64,000 nt of DNA from Candidatus Binatus soli. Its GTDB lineage: Bacteria > Desulfobacterota > Binatia > Binatales > Binataceae. This document shows, piece after piece, positions 24,099-34,332 of the stretch. The stretch lies in the NCBI GenBank assembly GCA_002479255.1, contig DLMJ01000006.1, positions 1 to 64,000 of the forward strand. The letters are read 5' to 3'. The first letter of the stretch is position 1. Every line of letters starts with the position of its first letter. Under the pieces are notes generated by a model. It was not told the DNA's origin and searched no databases. It worked only from the letters and a program-made list of their open reading frames with translations. Made by a program: the position numbers and the translations under genes.

Positions 24099-26699
24099 TC
24101 ATGCGGCGCCGCTCATCTCAGCCCAGTTTGGTCCGGATTTCAGCTCCACCTTCAGCGGAACTTTGAGTTCGGCCACCCCCTCCATTTCGCGTTTTGCCAG
24201 CATGGCCGCCTCTCGCCACTCGTCTTTTGGCGCTTCCAGCAGTAGTTCGTCATGCACCTGCAAAATCATCCGCGTACCCAGCCCGCGCTCTCGAAGGACC
24301 CCATCCAGCCGTATCATAGCGAGTTTTATCAGGTCTGCCGCCGTGCCCTGGATGGGTGTGTTAATGGCGATTCGCTCTGCTTGCGCCCGGGCCCCGCCCG
24401 GCTGGGCGTTGAGCTCGGGCAGATAACGGCGCCGCCCGTACATCGTCGTTACGTAGCCCGTCGTGCGCGCGTTGCGAACCGTCTCATCGAGCCACGCACG
24501 CACGCCCGGCAGCCGCTCGAAGTAGCGCTTGATGTAGTCCGAGGCGTCAGCCAGCGCAATCCCGAGCTCGCCCGCCAGCCGCTGCGGCCCCATCCCGTAA
24601 ATGATCCCGAAGTTTATCACCTTGGCCAGCCGCCGCGCTTCGGCGTTGACTTTGTCCGGCGTGACTCCCAGTACCTCGGTCGCGGTCCGCACGTGGATGT
24701 CCTCGCCGGTGTTGAATGCGTCCACCAATGTCTGGTCGCCTGACAGATGAGCCAGCACGCGCAGATCGATCTGGGAATAGTCGGCTGACACGAAGATGCA
24801 TCCCGGCTTCGGCACGAACGCCCGGCGAATCCGGCGGCCTTCCGTGCTGCGGGTCGGGATGTTTTGCAGATTCGGATCGCTCGAGCTGACGCGTCCGGTC
24901 GCGACCAGCGCCTGATGCCAGGTCGTGTGAATTCGCCCGGTGCCCGAGCGGATCACCTCGGACAGCGCGTCGGCGTAGGTGGACTTCAATTTCGAAATCG
25001 TGCGGTATTCGATCAGCTTGCGCGGCATGGGATGCACCGCCGCGAGCTTTTGGAGCGTGTCGGCGTCGGTCGAAAATCCGCTCTTGGTTTTTTTCAGACC
25101 CTTGGCCGAAAGTTTCAGCTCGTTGAACAGCAGCTCGCGCAGCTGCGTGGGCGAGTTGAGATTGAACTCGCGGCCGGCCAGCTCGTAGCACTCGCGTTCC
25201 AGCCGATTCAGTTGCCCGGCAAATTCCTTCGAGATGATCTTGAGCGCATCGCCGTCGATGCCGATTCCTTCAGCTTCCATCGCCGCCAGCAAAGGCGCGG
25301 TCGGCATCTCGATGTCGTCGAACAGCGAAGTGAGCCCGTCGGCTTCCAGCCGCGCCGCCAGCGCTTCGCGAAGATTTCTCACCAGCTCCGCATTCGTGCC
25401 CGGTGTAGCGCCGGCGCCAAGCGGAGCCAGGTACTCGTGATACAGATCGGCCAGCGACGGCTCCGGCTTTCCCGAATTGATCAGAAAGCCCGCCAGCATC
25501 GTGTCGAAATCGACGCCTTTGAGCGTAATTCCGTGGCGGGCGAACGCTCCGATTTGAGTCTTCAGATCGTGGCACGATTTGGGCGGGCGCTCGGAGCCGA
25601 GAATCGGCGCTGCGCTCGCAATCCCGTCATGTTCGACGACGATTGTTTGGTTGGCGCTTGCGAGCTGCAGGCGGTCCTGACCGGCCTCGGCGATGGCGAG
25701 GTCAAACGCGATGCGCGGCGCGCCGGCAAGAGTTTTGAGCGCGTCGGCGAGATCTTTCCCGGTGACGGCGGGGGCAGGCTTCGCGGTCGATTCCAGACCT
25801 GGAAGTTCCACTTGCGACGGCGATATCTCGCGCAGGATCGAATGGAACTCCAACTCGCGCAGCAGTTCCGCAGCCGCGCGCTCGTCCACACCCCGCCACG
25901 CGAATTCGTCGGGCGCGACGCTCAGCGGCACATCGGTGTCGATGCGAACCAATCGTCGCGCCAGGTCCACCGCCGCGCGATGCTCGCCGAGCAGGCCCGC
26001 GATTTTTTTCGCCCCGCGAATCCCGCTCTCCTCGATACGGTCCAGGTTCTCGTAGATTTCTTTAACCCCGCCGAACTTCTGAACCAGCGCAGCGGCCGTT
26101 TTCTCGCCGACCCCCGGCACGCCTTTGATATTATCGATCGTATCTCCCGTAAGCGCCTGGATATCGACCAGCGCCGCCGGCTCGACGCCGAAGCGCTCCC
26201 TGACCTCGCGCGCTCCGATTCGCTTTTCACGGGTCGCGATCGTATCCCACAGAGTGACGTGCGGGCCGACCAGCTGCATGAAGTCCTTGTCGGCCGTGAT
26301 GATCGTGACGATGAAATGCTCGTGCGCCGCGCGCTTGGCGAGCGTGCCGATCACGTCGTCGGCCTCGTATCCATCGAGCATCAGCGACTTGATCCGAAAC
26401 GCCTCGACCGCGCGGTGGATATAGGGAATCTGCACGATAAGATCATTCGGCGCCTCGGCGCGGTTGGCCTTGTAGTCGGCGAACAGGTCGTCGCGAAAAG
26501 TTTTTTTCGGCGAGTCGAAGACGATCGCGATATGCGACGGGCGCACGTCCTTCAACAGCTTCAGAATCATCCGGATGAAGCCGTAAACCGCCTGGGTCGG
26601 CATCCCGCGCGACGTATTCATCGGCGGCAGCGCGAAGAAAGCGCGGAAGATGTAGCCGGAGCCGTCGACGAGAATGAGTTGCTTGCGTTCCGCGGCCAT
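24099..26699 (-). CDS. polA: DNA polymerase I
   Basis: An 866-residue family A polymerase used in Okazaki-fragment processing and repair. The N-terminal FEN/5'-3' exonuclease domain has LVDGSGYIFRAFFALP, FDSPKKTFRDDL, GYEADDVIGTLA and GDTIDNIKGVPGVGEKTAA. The polymerase domain has VSADYSQIDLRVLAHLSGD, RLAKVINFGIIYGMG and the YV-TMYGRRRYLPEL element, ending QVHDELLLEAP. The middle 3'-5' exonuclease domain lacks its carboxylates: FDLAIAE replaces the FDTET motif and DLKTQ replaces NLKYD, so proofreading is probably absent. Confidence 0.96.
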   Translation of the reverse strand: MAAERKQLILVDGSGYIFRAFFALPPMNTSRGMPTQAVYGFIRMILKLLKDVRPSHIAIVFDSPKKTFRDDLFADYKANRAEAPNDLIVQIPYIHRAVEAFRIKSLMLDGYEADDVIGTLAKRAAHEHFIVTIITADKDFMQLVGPHVTLWDTIATREKRIGAREVRERFGVEPAALVDIQALTGDTIDNIKGVPGVGEKTAAALVQKFGGVKEIYENLDRIEESGIRGAKKIAGLLGEHRAAVDLARRLVRIDTDVPLSVAPDEFAWRGVDERAAAELLRELEFHSILREISPSQVELPGLESTAKPAPAVTGKDLADALKTLAGAPRIAFDLAIAEAGQDRLQLASANQTIVVEHDGIASAAPILGSERPPKSCHDLKTQIGAFARHGITLKGVDFDTMLAGFLINSGKPEPSLADLYHEYLAPLGAGATPGTNAELVRNLREALAARLEADGLTSLFDDIEMPTAPLLAAMEAEGIGIDGDALKIISKEFAGQLNRLERECYELAGREFNLNSPTQLRELLFNELKLSAKGLKKTKSGFSTDADTLQKLAAVHPMPRKLIEYRTISKLKSTYADALSEVIRSGTGRIHTTWHQALVATGRVSSSDPNLQNIPTRSTEGRRIRRAFVPKPGCIFVSADYSQIDLRVLAHLSGDQTLVDAFNTGEDIHVRTATEVLGVTPDKVNAEARRLAKVINFGIIYGMGPQRLAGELGIALADASDYIKRYFERLPGVRAWLDETVRNARTTGYVTTMYGRRRYLPELNAQPGGARAQAERIAINTPIQGTAADLIKLAMIRLDGVLRERGLGTRMILQVHDELLLEAPKDEWREAAMLAKREMEGVAELKVPLKVELKSGPNWAEMSGAA

Positions 26700-26783
26700 C
26701 AGTCGAAACTATCCGATACGGTTCTCAAAGCAAAAGCGCCGCGAAGGCAAATCGAAAATATTGCCCGACCTCGGATCGTTGTA

Positions 26784-26812
26784 TTGACAGTTTGGCGTGG
26801 TGTGTTTAATTA
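26784..26812 (+). promoter_or_regulatory. putative sigma-70 promoter for the Gld-like ABC operon
   Basis: TTGACA at 26784-26789 followed by TAATTA at 26807-26812 with a 17-base spacer. It lies 100 bases upstream of the ABC ATPase start codon in the otherwise featureless 215-base region between divergent polA and the ABC operon. Confidence 0.5.
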
Positions 26813-26914
26813 GTCGGTTGCTCTGTTGTTGATTGAATTGCCGGGCAGGCCGCTTCGTCAATTGAAGCTGAACCGGCCACGGCGTCCCGGCGGCTGTCGA
26901 ATCGGACGATCTGA

Positions 26915-27682
<768 letters not shown>

Positions 27683-27697
27683 ACCCGTGCCGCTCGA

Positions 27698-28471
27698 ATG
27701 AAAAATTCTCTTACAATCGCGGGCAAGGAGCTCGCGGGCTATTTCCTGCAGCCGGTCGCCTACGTCGTGATGACGGTGTTTCTCCTGCTGGGCGGATTCT
27801 TTTTCTTCGCGCTGCTGCGCTACTTCGAAGTGACGCTGACCGCCTACTCCGCGATGCAAAATCCCGAGGTGTTGCAGCGCTTGAATCTCAACGAGCGGGT
27901 AATCGAGCCGATGCTGCACAACCTGGCGATCGTGCTCGTCATCCTGGTGCCGGCGATCACGATGCGAAGCTTTGCCGAGGAGAAGCGAACCGGCACGTAC
28001 GAACTTTTGTTGACAGCTCCGATCCGGACCGGCGAGATCGTCGCGGGAAAGTTCATCGCGGCGGCGGCTTTTATGCTGATTATGATAGGGCTGGCCGGGA
28101 TGTTTCCGCTGATCCTCGTAGCCTTCGGCAATCCCGAGGTCGGCGTGATGTTCTCCGGCTATCTCGGACTGGCGTTCCTGGCGGTCTCGTTTGTTGCGAT
28201 AGGATTGTTCACCAGCTCGCTCACCCAGAATCAGATCATCGCGGCGATCAGTTGCTTCGGCCTGCTGCTGCTGCTGTTCGTCATATCGTGGCCGGCGCAG
28301 GCAGGTGGAGGGTCACTTGCGGACCTGGTGCGCTATCTCTCGCTGCCGGAGCATTTCGCACAGATGGTCACCGGCATCATCGATACGCGCGACATCGTTT
28401 ATTTCCTGAGTCTAATCTTCGTGGCGCTGTTCTTGACCCAACGCTCGGTCGAGTCGGCGCGCTGGCGGTAA
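27698..28471 (+). CDS. ABC transporter permease, GldF-like
   Basis: A 257-residue permease with six predicted helices: GYFLQPVAYVVMTVFLLLGG, NLAIVLVILVPAITMRSFAEEKRTGTYE, then three further hydrophobic stretches. MRSFAEEKRTGTYELLLTAPI is the coupling-helix motif of the ABC-2/GldF family. It sits between the GldA-like ATPase and the GldG-like protein. Function beyond transport is not known. Confidence 0.85.
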   Translation: MKNSLTIAGKELAGYFLQPVAYVVMTVFLLLGGFFFFALLRYFEVTLTAYSAMQNPEVLQRLNLNERVIEPMLHNLAIVLVILVPAITMRSFAEEKRTGTYELLLTAPIRTGEIVAGKFIAAAAFMLIMIGLAGMFPLILVAFGNPEVGVMFSGYLGLAFLAVSFVAIGLFTSSLTQNQIIAAISCFGLLLLLFVISWPAQAGGGSLADLVRYLSLPEHFAQMVTGIIDTRDIVYFLSLIFVALFLTQRSVESARWR

Positions 28472-28484
28472 GGTAGAGGGGCGG

Positions 28485-30044
28485 ATGCGGCGATCAGCGG
28501 CGCTTTACGGGATTCTCGGCCTGGTTCTGCTCTCATTCGGGCTGGTTGACTATTTCATTTCGAGCGGCTTTCGGCTGTTCGTGTGGGTCAACCTGATCTG
28601 CGGCATCTTCGCGATAGTCCTGTGGATCACTTCGAGCCGCTCCGAGCTTTCATCGATCACGACCGGGCGCTCGGCGCGTTACGGCGCCAACGCCGTCATC
28701 TACTCGGCCGCCTACATCGGGCTGCTGTTCGCGATTAACTATATCTCAACGCTCCATCATACGCGGCTGGACCTGACGGCCGAGAAGGTATTCAGTCTTT
28801 CGAGCCAGTCGGTGAACGTGGTGAAGGGTTTGCAGAAGCCGCTCAAGTTCTACGGCTTCTTTCAGGGCGGCGAGAATCCTACCGCGCGCGAACTCTACGA
28901 GACGTTTGCGTATTACTCTCCCAAGCTCACCTACGAGCTGGTCGATCCCGACAAGCATCCCGAACTCGCCGAGCGTTTCAAAGTGTCGGTGATGGGCACC
29001 ACGCATATGCAGTACGGCGGCGACAATGGCGAAGGCACCAACGTCACCGAGCTCAACGAGGAAGCGCTGACTAACGCGATCATTCGCGCGACCAGGAGCA
29101 GCAAGAAGGTAGTCGAGTTCCTCGACGGGCACGGCGAGGCCGATCCCGACGATGCCGAAACCCAGTCGGGCTACGGCACCATCAAGAAAGATTTGGAAGG
29201 CGAAGGCTACGAGGTTCGCAAGCTCGAGCTCGCGCAATTGCCCAAGGTGCCCGACGACGCCAACCTGGTCGTGGTCGCGGGACCGATCAAGCCGCTCGGC
29301 CGGCACGAGATCGATTCGTTGAATGACTATCTGAAGCATGGCGGGCGCATGATCGCGATGTACCGGCCGCAGCGCCCGGACAATCCAATTGACGAAGCGG
29401 CACTGGTTAAGCTGGCGGGCGATTGGGGCGTCAAGGTCGGCAACGATATCGTGGTGGACCAGGTGATGAGGCTGTTCCAAAGTCCCGCGCTCGGCCTCAA
29501 TCCGCTGGTGCAGACCTACGGCGAGCATCCGATTACTAAGGGTTTCAAGCAGCGCACCGAATTTCCGATGTCGCGATCGCTTACCGCCGAACCCGATTTG
29601 AAGCCGGGACTGACCGTCACCCCGATTGCGAACACCAGCGATACGTCGTGGGCGGAGGTCGATCTCGACCTGCTGTTCCGGCAGCAGAAGGCCGAACTGA
29701 CAGCCAAGGACACGCGCGGACCGATCACGGTGGTGATGGCGGTGGACGGCAACCTGGAGCGACTCGGCTGGGGCAAGGGCGATGCGCGCATGGTGGTGTA
29801 CGGCAGCACCGAGGTTGCCGAAAATCAATATGCGACGTCCTTCAACCCCGATTTTTTCATCAATAGCGCCGACTGGCTGACCGGCGAGGAAAATTCGATC
29901 TCGATCAGGCCGCGTTCTATCCGCGCGTCGCGCTTTCGTCTGACCACCGGGCAGTTCTCCATAGTGTTTGCGTTTGCGGTGCTGTTCCTGCCCGAGATGC
30001 TGCTGATTGCGGGGATCGTTGTGTGGTGGGAACGGCGCAACTGA
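28485..30044 (+). CDS. GldG-like ABC auxiliary protein
   Basis: A 519-residue protein with three N-terminal membrane helices, then a large soluble region (ABC_transp_aux type; TAEKVFSLSSQSVNVVKGL, EFLDGHGEADPDDAETQSGY, GPIKPLGRHEIDSL) and a C-terminal membrane helix (FSIVFAFAVLFLPEMLLIAG). GldG-like proteins partner with GldA/GldF in a membrane complex. In most bacteria outside Bacteroidota there is no gliding, and the physiological role is undefined. It follows the permease by 13 bases. Confidence 0.85.
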   Translation: MRRSAALYGILGLVLLSFGLVDYFISSGFRLFVWVNLICGIFAIVLWITSSRSELSSITTGRSARYGANAVIYSAAYIGLLFAINYISTLHHTRLDLTAEKVFSLSSQSVNVVKGLQKPLKFYGFFQGGENPTARELYETFAYYSPKLTYELVDPDKHPELAERFKVSVMGTTHMQYGGDNGEGTNVTELNEEALTNAIIRATRSSKKVVEFLDGHGEADPDDAETQSGYGTIKKDLEGEGYEVRKLELAQLPKVPDDANLVVVAGPIKPLGRHEIDSLNDYLKHGGRMIAMYRPQRPDNPIDEAALVKLAGDWGVKVGNDIVVDQVMRLFQSPALGLNPLVQTYGEHPITKGFKQRTEFPMSRSLTAEPDLKPGLTVTPIANTSDTSWAEVDLDLLFRQQKAELTAKDTRGPITVVMAVDGNLERLGWGKGDARMVVYGSTEVAENQYATSFNPDFFINSADWLTGEENSISIRPRSIRASRFRLTTGQFSIVFAFAVLFLPEMLLIAGIVVWWERRN

Positions 30045-30072
30045 GGCGCCCCCCTAATCCGACTCAAGTCCG

Positions 30073-31491
30073 ATGCGGCTGCGCAACACCATTATCGTTC
30101 TGATCCTGTTTGGGGCTGTCGGCGGCTACGCCTTTATCGTCGGCCATTATTCCTCGCCGGAGGCGCAGCGCAAACTGCTCGCCGTCAAGCAGGACGATAT
30201 CGCGAAAATTGAACTGCGCTATTCGGACCGGGACATCGTGCTCGGGCGCGACAAGGGCAAGCCGTGGCGGCTCGTGAAGCCTATCGGAGCCGACGCCGAC
30301 CAGACGCAGGCCAACAACCTGGCGCGCGCAATCGCCGACTGCGCCGTGGTCCGCACGGCGGACGAGAAGCCGGCGGACCTCGTGCCATTCGGGCTTAAGC
30401 CTCCGACCACGACCGTCACGGTCACGACCTTCGACAAGAAAACGTTGCCCGCAATCGAAGTGGGGAAATCGACGCCGATTGGGTTCAACGCTTATGTCCG
30501 GCTCGCCGACAGTCCGGCGGTGCTGCTGACCGAAGCCGTGTTCTCGGCCGGGATGAACAAGACGGTCAACGATTTGCGCGTCCGCGACTTGATGGCATTC
30601 AAAATCGACGACGTTCAGAAGCTGATCATCGTGCGGGACAACGGACCGACGGTGGAAATCGATCGCGACGGCGACCAGTGGAAAATCGTCAAGCCCGCGC
30701 CGTACGCGGCCGACGACATGGCGGTCCGGATGGCGCTGAGCACGCTGGTCAACGCGAAGGCGTCCGACTTTATCGCCGATGCGCCCGGCAACGTCACGCA
30801 ATACGGGCTCGAAAAACCGCATCTGACGGCGACGGTGGTGCTCAAGAACGGCGAGCAGCAATCGATGCTGTTCGGCTTCAAACAGAGCGAGCAGGGGAAG
30901 AGCGGAATTTACGTGCGCCGCGGAGAGCGCGCGCCGGTTTACGTCGTGGCCGAGTACGTGATGAGCAGCCTGGACAAGTCGGCGCTGGATTTTCGCGATC
31001 GAACAATTCTGAAAGTCGATCCCGAGGCGGTTGTGACGGTCAAAGTCAAAAACAGCGACGGCGACTTCACGCTCAAGCGCGCGGCGGGCGGGAAGTGGGA
31101 CGTGATGGTGGGGGGCAAGACGTCGGAGGGCGATATTCCGGTCGTGGAGCGGATGCTCAATCAGTTGCGCGATCTGAAGGGCACGTCGATCGTCGCCGAT
31201 CCGATGCCGAGCGCTCAGCCGTTCGGGCTGGACAATCCCGCGGCTGAAATCACGCTGGTCGGCAAGGACGGCAAGGAGCTCGGCGCGGTCAAGCTCGCGA
31301 AGATCAGCGTCAAGCCAACGACCCCGCCAATTCCCGGCGAACCGGCCGGACCGCGGACGGAGTACTACGCATCTTCAAGCGCGAGCAAAGCTGTATTCTC
31401 GCTGAGCGATTTCAGTTTCGCGCAACTCAACAAGCCTGCGCCGCTGTACATGGCAAAGGCGCCCGAGGCGGCGCCGTCGCCGGCGAAGTAG
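30073..31491 (+). CDS. DUF4340-domain protein of the Gld-like locus
   Basis: A 472-residue protein with an N-terminal transmembrane helix (NTIIVLILFGAVGGYAFIVGHY) and three repeated segments that each contain an LRV/DLMAFK-type core, such as VNDLRVRDLMAFKIDDVQKL and SALDFRDRTILKVDPEAV. This pattern and its position after a GldG-like gene are standard for DUF4340. It is probably a periplasmic partner of the ABC complex; function unknown. Confidence 0.85.
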   Translation: MRLRNTIIVLILFGAVGGYAFIVGHYSSPEAQRKLLAVKQDDIAKIELRYSDRDIVLGRDKGKPWRLVKPIGADADQTQANNLARAIADCAVVRTADEKPADLVPFGLKPPTTTVTVTTFDKKTLPAIEVGKSTPIGFNAYVRLADSPAVLLTEAVFSAGMNKTVNDLRVRDLMAFKIDDVQKLIIVRDNGPTVEIDRDGDQWKIVKPAPYAADDMAVRMALSTLVNAKASDFIADAPGNVTQYGLEKPHLTATVVLKNGEQQSMLFGFKQSEQGKSGIYVRRGERAPVYVVAEYVMSSLDKSALDFRDRTILKVDPEAVVTVKVKNSDGDFTLKRAAGGKWDVMVGGKTSEGDIPVVERMLNQLRDLKGTSIVADPMPSAQPFGLDNPAAEITLVGKDGKELGAVKLAKISVKPTTPPIPGEPAGPRTEYYASSSASKAVFSLSDFSFAQLNKPAPLYMAKAPEAAPSPAK

Positions 31492-31524
31492 CCGGGCGTC
31501 AGGTTTCGGGCGCTGGTTCGGAGG

Positions 31525-32289
31525 ATGAAGGCTGGTCTCCGCGGCGCAGCGGCCATCCCCTGGTTAGCGGCTGTCCTCTTTATCCTGAGCTTTCCAGTGA
31601 TTGCATCGGCGGGACCTCCATATATCACGGACGACCCCGAACCCGTCGAATATCAGCACTGGGAGGTCTACGTGGCATCGCTATTCACCAAACAGCCGGA
31701 TGCCTGGACAAGCACGGCGCCGCACCTGGAAGTGAATTATGGGCCGCTTCAAAACCTCCAAGTCCACGTGATCGCACCGCTGGCCCTCTACGCGCCCAAC
31801 AAGGGCGCCACCAGCTACGGCTACAGCGATACCGAGCTCGGGACGAAGTTCCGCTTCGTTCAAGAGGGCGACTGGATGCCACAGATCGGTACGTATCCGA
31901 TGCTGGAACTGCCGACCGGCTCCCACAGCCGGAATCTTGGCAGCGGGTACCTGCAGATGTTCCTGCCGATATGGCTCCAGAAGAGCATGGGCAAGTGGAC
32001 CGCGTATGGAGGAGGCGGTTATTGGATCAATCCCGGGCCGCAAAACCACAACTGGTATTTCACCGGGTTGGTCATACAGCGTCAGGTTCTGCCAAACCTG
32101 ACGCCGGGCATAGAGATCTTTCACGGCATCGAGGAAGAGGTCGGCGGTCCACATGCAACGGGTATCAATCTCGGGTTGATCTGGGACCTTAGCGGCCTTC
32201 ACCACATACTTCTCTCGGCTGGTCCCGCTTTCGATGGGCAAAATCAACTCCAGGGATATTTCGCTTATATATTGACCTTTGGGCCATAG
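31525..32289 (+). CDS. putative outer-membrane transporter (phenol/meta-pathway family type)
   Basis: A 254-residue secreted protein with a signal peptide ending ASAG, followed by PPYITDDPEPVEYQHWEVYV, which I recognise from MetA-pathway/phenol-degradation-type outer-membrane beta-barrels. The rest is alternating beta strands with aromatic girdles (GYLQMFLPIWLQ, WTAYGGGGYWINPG, YFTGLVIQ). The substrate is not predictable. It begins 33 bases after the DUF4340 gene and is convergent with acpS; it may be outside the Gld operon. Confidence 0.65.
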   Translation: MKAGLRGAAAIPWLAAVLFILSFPVIASAGPPYITDDPEPVEYQHWEVYVASLFTKQPDAWTSTAPHLEVNYGPLQNLQVHVIAPLALYAPNKGATSYGYSDTELGTKFRFVQEGDWMPQIGTYPMLELPTGSHSRNLGSGYLQMFLPIWLQKSMGKWTAYGGGGYWINPGPQNHNWYFTGLVIQRQVLPNLTPGIEIFHGIEEEVGGPHATGINLGLIWDLSGLHHILLSAGPAFDGQNQLQGYFAYILTFGP

Positions 32290-32292
32290 GCG

Positions 32293-32685
32293 TCAGGTTT
32301 CGGCGATGACGTGGGCGATGGCCTGGGCGCCGGTATGCGTGATGCTCAGATGAAAGCGCGCGATCTGTTTTGTTTGCGCGAACGCCGCCGCCTTGCCCGA
32401 TAGCGCGATGGTCGGCGCTTTGCCGCGCTCGCGCACGACTTCGATCTCACTCCATCCGACGTTGCGGTTCCATCCCGTGCCGAGCGCTTTCATCGTCGCT
32501 TCCTTGGCGGCGAAGCGCGCGGCGTAGCTCTGGTAGCGGGGACGCCCGCGCGACTCGCAGTACCTGACCTCGGCTGCCGTGAAGACGCGGGCGCGAAAAC
32601 GCTCGCCGGTGGCGGGCCGCGTGAGCGCGCGCTCGATCCGTTCGACCTCGATAACGTCGATTCCGGTGCCGGCGATTTGCCCCAT
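32293..32685 (-). CDS. acpS: holo-[acyl-carrier-protein] synthase
   Basis: Transfers 4'-phosphopantetheine from CoA to ACP; 130 residues, normal for AcpS. Signatures are GTGIDVIEVERI (Mg-binding Asp) and RFAAKEATMKALGTG (catalytic Glu). The C-terminus is HLSITHTGAQAIAHVI. The start ATG at 32685 is the natural N-terminus. It is the only gene in its strand segment, convergent with the outer-membrane protein gene. Confidence 0.92.
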   Translation of the reverse strand: MGQIAGTGIDVIEVERIERALTRPATGERFRARVFTAAEVRYCESRGRPRYQSYAARFAAKEATMKALGTGWNRNVGWSEIEVVRERGKAPTIALSGKAAAFAQTKQIARFHLSITHTGAQAIAHVIAET

Positions 32686-32816
32686 CGCGAATGAGTATCA
32701 GCCGCGCCGCGGGCGGATTCAATTGCGAGCGCGCACGACCGGGTGATTGAAGCAGTGGAATACTTGCGACGCGCCGAGTGCGGATTCTATTCTTCATCCA
32801 CAACGCGGAGGCAGCG

Positions 32817-33053
32817 ATGGCGAAGTTTTTTTCGATCACAGTGAACAAGACCCGTTGCATCGGCAGCGGCGACTGCGTGGAAACGGCGCCCGCCGTGTTT
32901 CAACTCGGCGCGGACGGCAAGTCCGAAGTCGTCAACGCATCGGGCGCCGGCGACTCGATAATTATTTCGGCGGCGCGTTCGTGTCCGGTCAAAGCGATCA
33001 CGGTGGTGGACGAAGACGCCGGCGTGCAGCTTTTTCCGCCGCCGAAGAAGTAG
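32817..33053 (+). CDS. single-cluster [3Fe-4S]-type ferredoxin
   Basis: A 78-residue electron carrier. CIGSGDC followed by APAVFQLG and, near the C-terminus, RSCPVKAI give only three cysteines, the arrangement of the P450-associated 3Fe-4S ferredoxins. The frame opens at 32778, but ATG 32817 has GGAG nine bases ahead and starts cleanly. No P450 gene is within this window. The GNAT gene follows 16 bases later, so the two may be co-transcribed. Confidence 0.85.
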   Translation: MAKFFSITVNKTRCIGSGDCVETAPAVFQLGADGKSEVVNASGAGDSIIISAARSCPVKAITVVDEDAGVQLFPPPKK

Positions 33054-33069
33054 CCTTACGGATCGCGCC

Positions 33070-33561
33070 ATGGCCATACGCAGGCGTCGCGCAGGCGAAC
33101 TCGTAATCGAGCAGACGCGCGACCTCGCGCGCGTGCGCGAAATGCTCGCGCGAGCCGGCATGATGACGGACGGAATCGAATGGCCGGCCGCGTGTTACAT
33201 CTTTGCGTATGTCGGCGATGAAGCGGTCGGAGCGATCGGCGTCGAGTCGAAGATCGACGCGGCGCTGATACGTTCGCTGTACGTGAATGAATCGATGCGC
33301 CGGCGTGGAATTGGCGGCGCGTTGATCGCGGCGGCACGCAAGGCTGCGCACACGCGCGGCGCGCGTCATCTGTACCTGTTCAGCACCGATGCGGGCGGTT
33401 TCTTCCGGCGGCACGGTTTCGCGACGGTGGCCGTCGCCGACGTGATCGCCGCGATCCCCGGCGTGCCGCAGGTCGAGTACTATCGCGCGCGGCCCGAGGA
33501 GCTTGCGCACGAGGTCGCGTACCATCTGGATATTTCGGGCGATGGAGTGATCGAGAGATAG
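33070..33561 (+). CDS. GNAT-family N-acetyltransferase
   Basis: A 163-residue acetyltransferase with the acetyl-CoA loop RRRGIGGALI (about 77-86), preceded by strands ALIRSLYVNESM. It ends with the substrate-binding half (GARHLYLFSTDAGGFFRRHGF). The substrate is unknown; the layout is similar to ArsN2-like small acetyltransferases, but nothing arsenic-related is adjacent. It follows the ferredoxin gene by 16 bases. Confidence 0.8.
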   Translation: MAIRRRRAGELVIEQTRDLARVREMLARAGMMTDGIEWPAACYIFAYVGDEAVGAIGVESKIDAALIRSLYVNESMRRRGIGGALIAAARKAAHTRGARHLYLFSTDAGGFFRRHGFATVAVADVIAAIPGVPQVEYYRARPEELAHEVAYHLDISGDGVIER

Positions 33562-33606
33562 CAGCGGCAGGCCCCTGCACCCGAGTCAGGAGGAACGGGA
33601 GAGGGA

Positions 33607-34329
33607 CTACTGAGCTTGAGACGCGAGGTAGCGGCCGAGGTATTTTCCCATCGCGGTCGTCACAATCAGGTACGGATTCGAAGCCATCAGTTTCGCAGCG
33701 AGTCGCGGCGTCATGTCGGGGCGAATCGTTTGCGGAGCGGGATTCATCGCAGCGAGCGCGCGCGGCGCGGACTCGGATTGTTCGATCGCGCCGAGCAGGA
33801 CTCCTTCGGGACTGAGCACGACGGCGCGCGGCGTCGGCGAATCGGGCGAGGCCGGCGAGGCGGAGTCTTCAGGGCCGAGGCGGAGGAGGTCGTCGCGCAT
33901 AAACTCGCCGACGCGCACGCGGTCCGAACAGCGAATCCAAAATGAGCGCAAGCCGGGCGCGAGATTGTTGATGAAATAGGGAAGCGCGCGCATCCGCTCT
34001 GAGAGCGGGGCCGGGGGATCGGTGGGCAATCCGCGGACGATCCAATCGGCCTTGCCGCGGAAGTAGTGGCGGACGTCGGTGAATCCCAGCATCTCGAGCT
34101 GCGCCGCGGCTCGCGCGCCAAGGTCGCACAAGGAATCGCGGCAATAGACGACGACCGGGCGCGTGCGGTGCAAAGACGGGGTCGCGTCGCGGATGATGCA
34201 GCGGAGCGGAATGTGAACGGCGCCGCGAATGTGCGCGGCGGTGAACTCGTGCGACGGAAGCACGTCAACGATTTGCACGCCGTCGGACGCGCGCATCCGG
34301 GCAAGCTCGCGATGCCGAATCTCGCGCAC
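33607..34329 (-). CDS. rhodanese-domain protein with a C-terminal extension
   Basis: A 240-residue protein. The N-terminal rhodanese domain (about 1-105) has DVLPSHEFTAAHIRGAVHIP and the catalytic-loop Cys in VVYCRDSLCDLGARAA. The C-terminal half, from about 130, has RVRVGEFMRDDLL and ends NPYLIVTTAMGKYLGR, reminiscent of one strand-helix half of a CBS domain. It probably handles sulfane sulfur or phosphate esters. It is the third gene of the operon DegT/ceramidase-like/rhodanese and starts 3 bases after the ceramidase gene stops. Confidence 0.8.
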   Translation of the reverse strand: MREIRHRELARMRASDGVQIVDVLPSHEFTAAHIRGAVHIPLRCIIRDATPSLHRTRPVVVYCRDSLCDLGARAAAQLEMLGFTDVRHYFRGKADWIVRGLPTDPPAPLSERMRALPYFINNLAPGLRSFWIRCSDRVRVGEFMRDDLLRLGPEDSASPASPDSPTPRAVVLSPEGVLLGAIEQSESAPRALAAMNPAPQTIRPDMTPRLAAKLMASNPYLIVTTAMGKYLGRYLASQAQ

Positions 34330-34332
34330 GAG

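Noticed and set aside
24864..26813. 649-codon plus-strand frame opposite polA
   Set aside because: Arg- and Gln-rich, no family motif; it mirrors polA codon bias.
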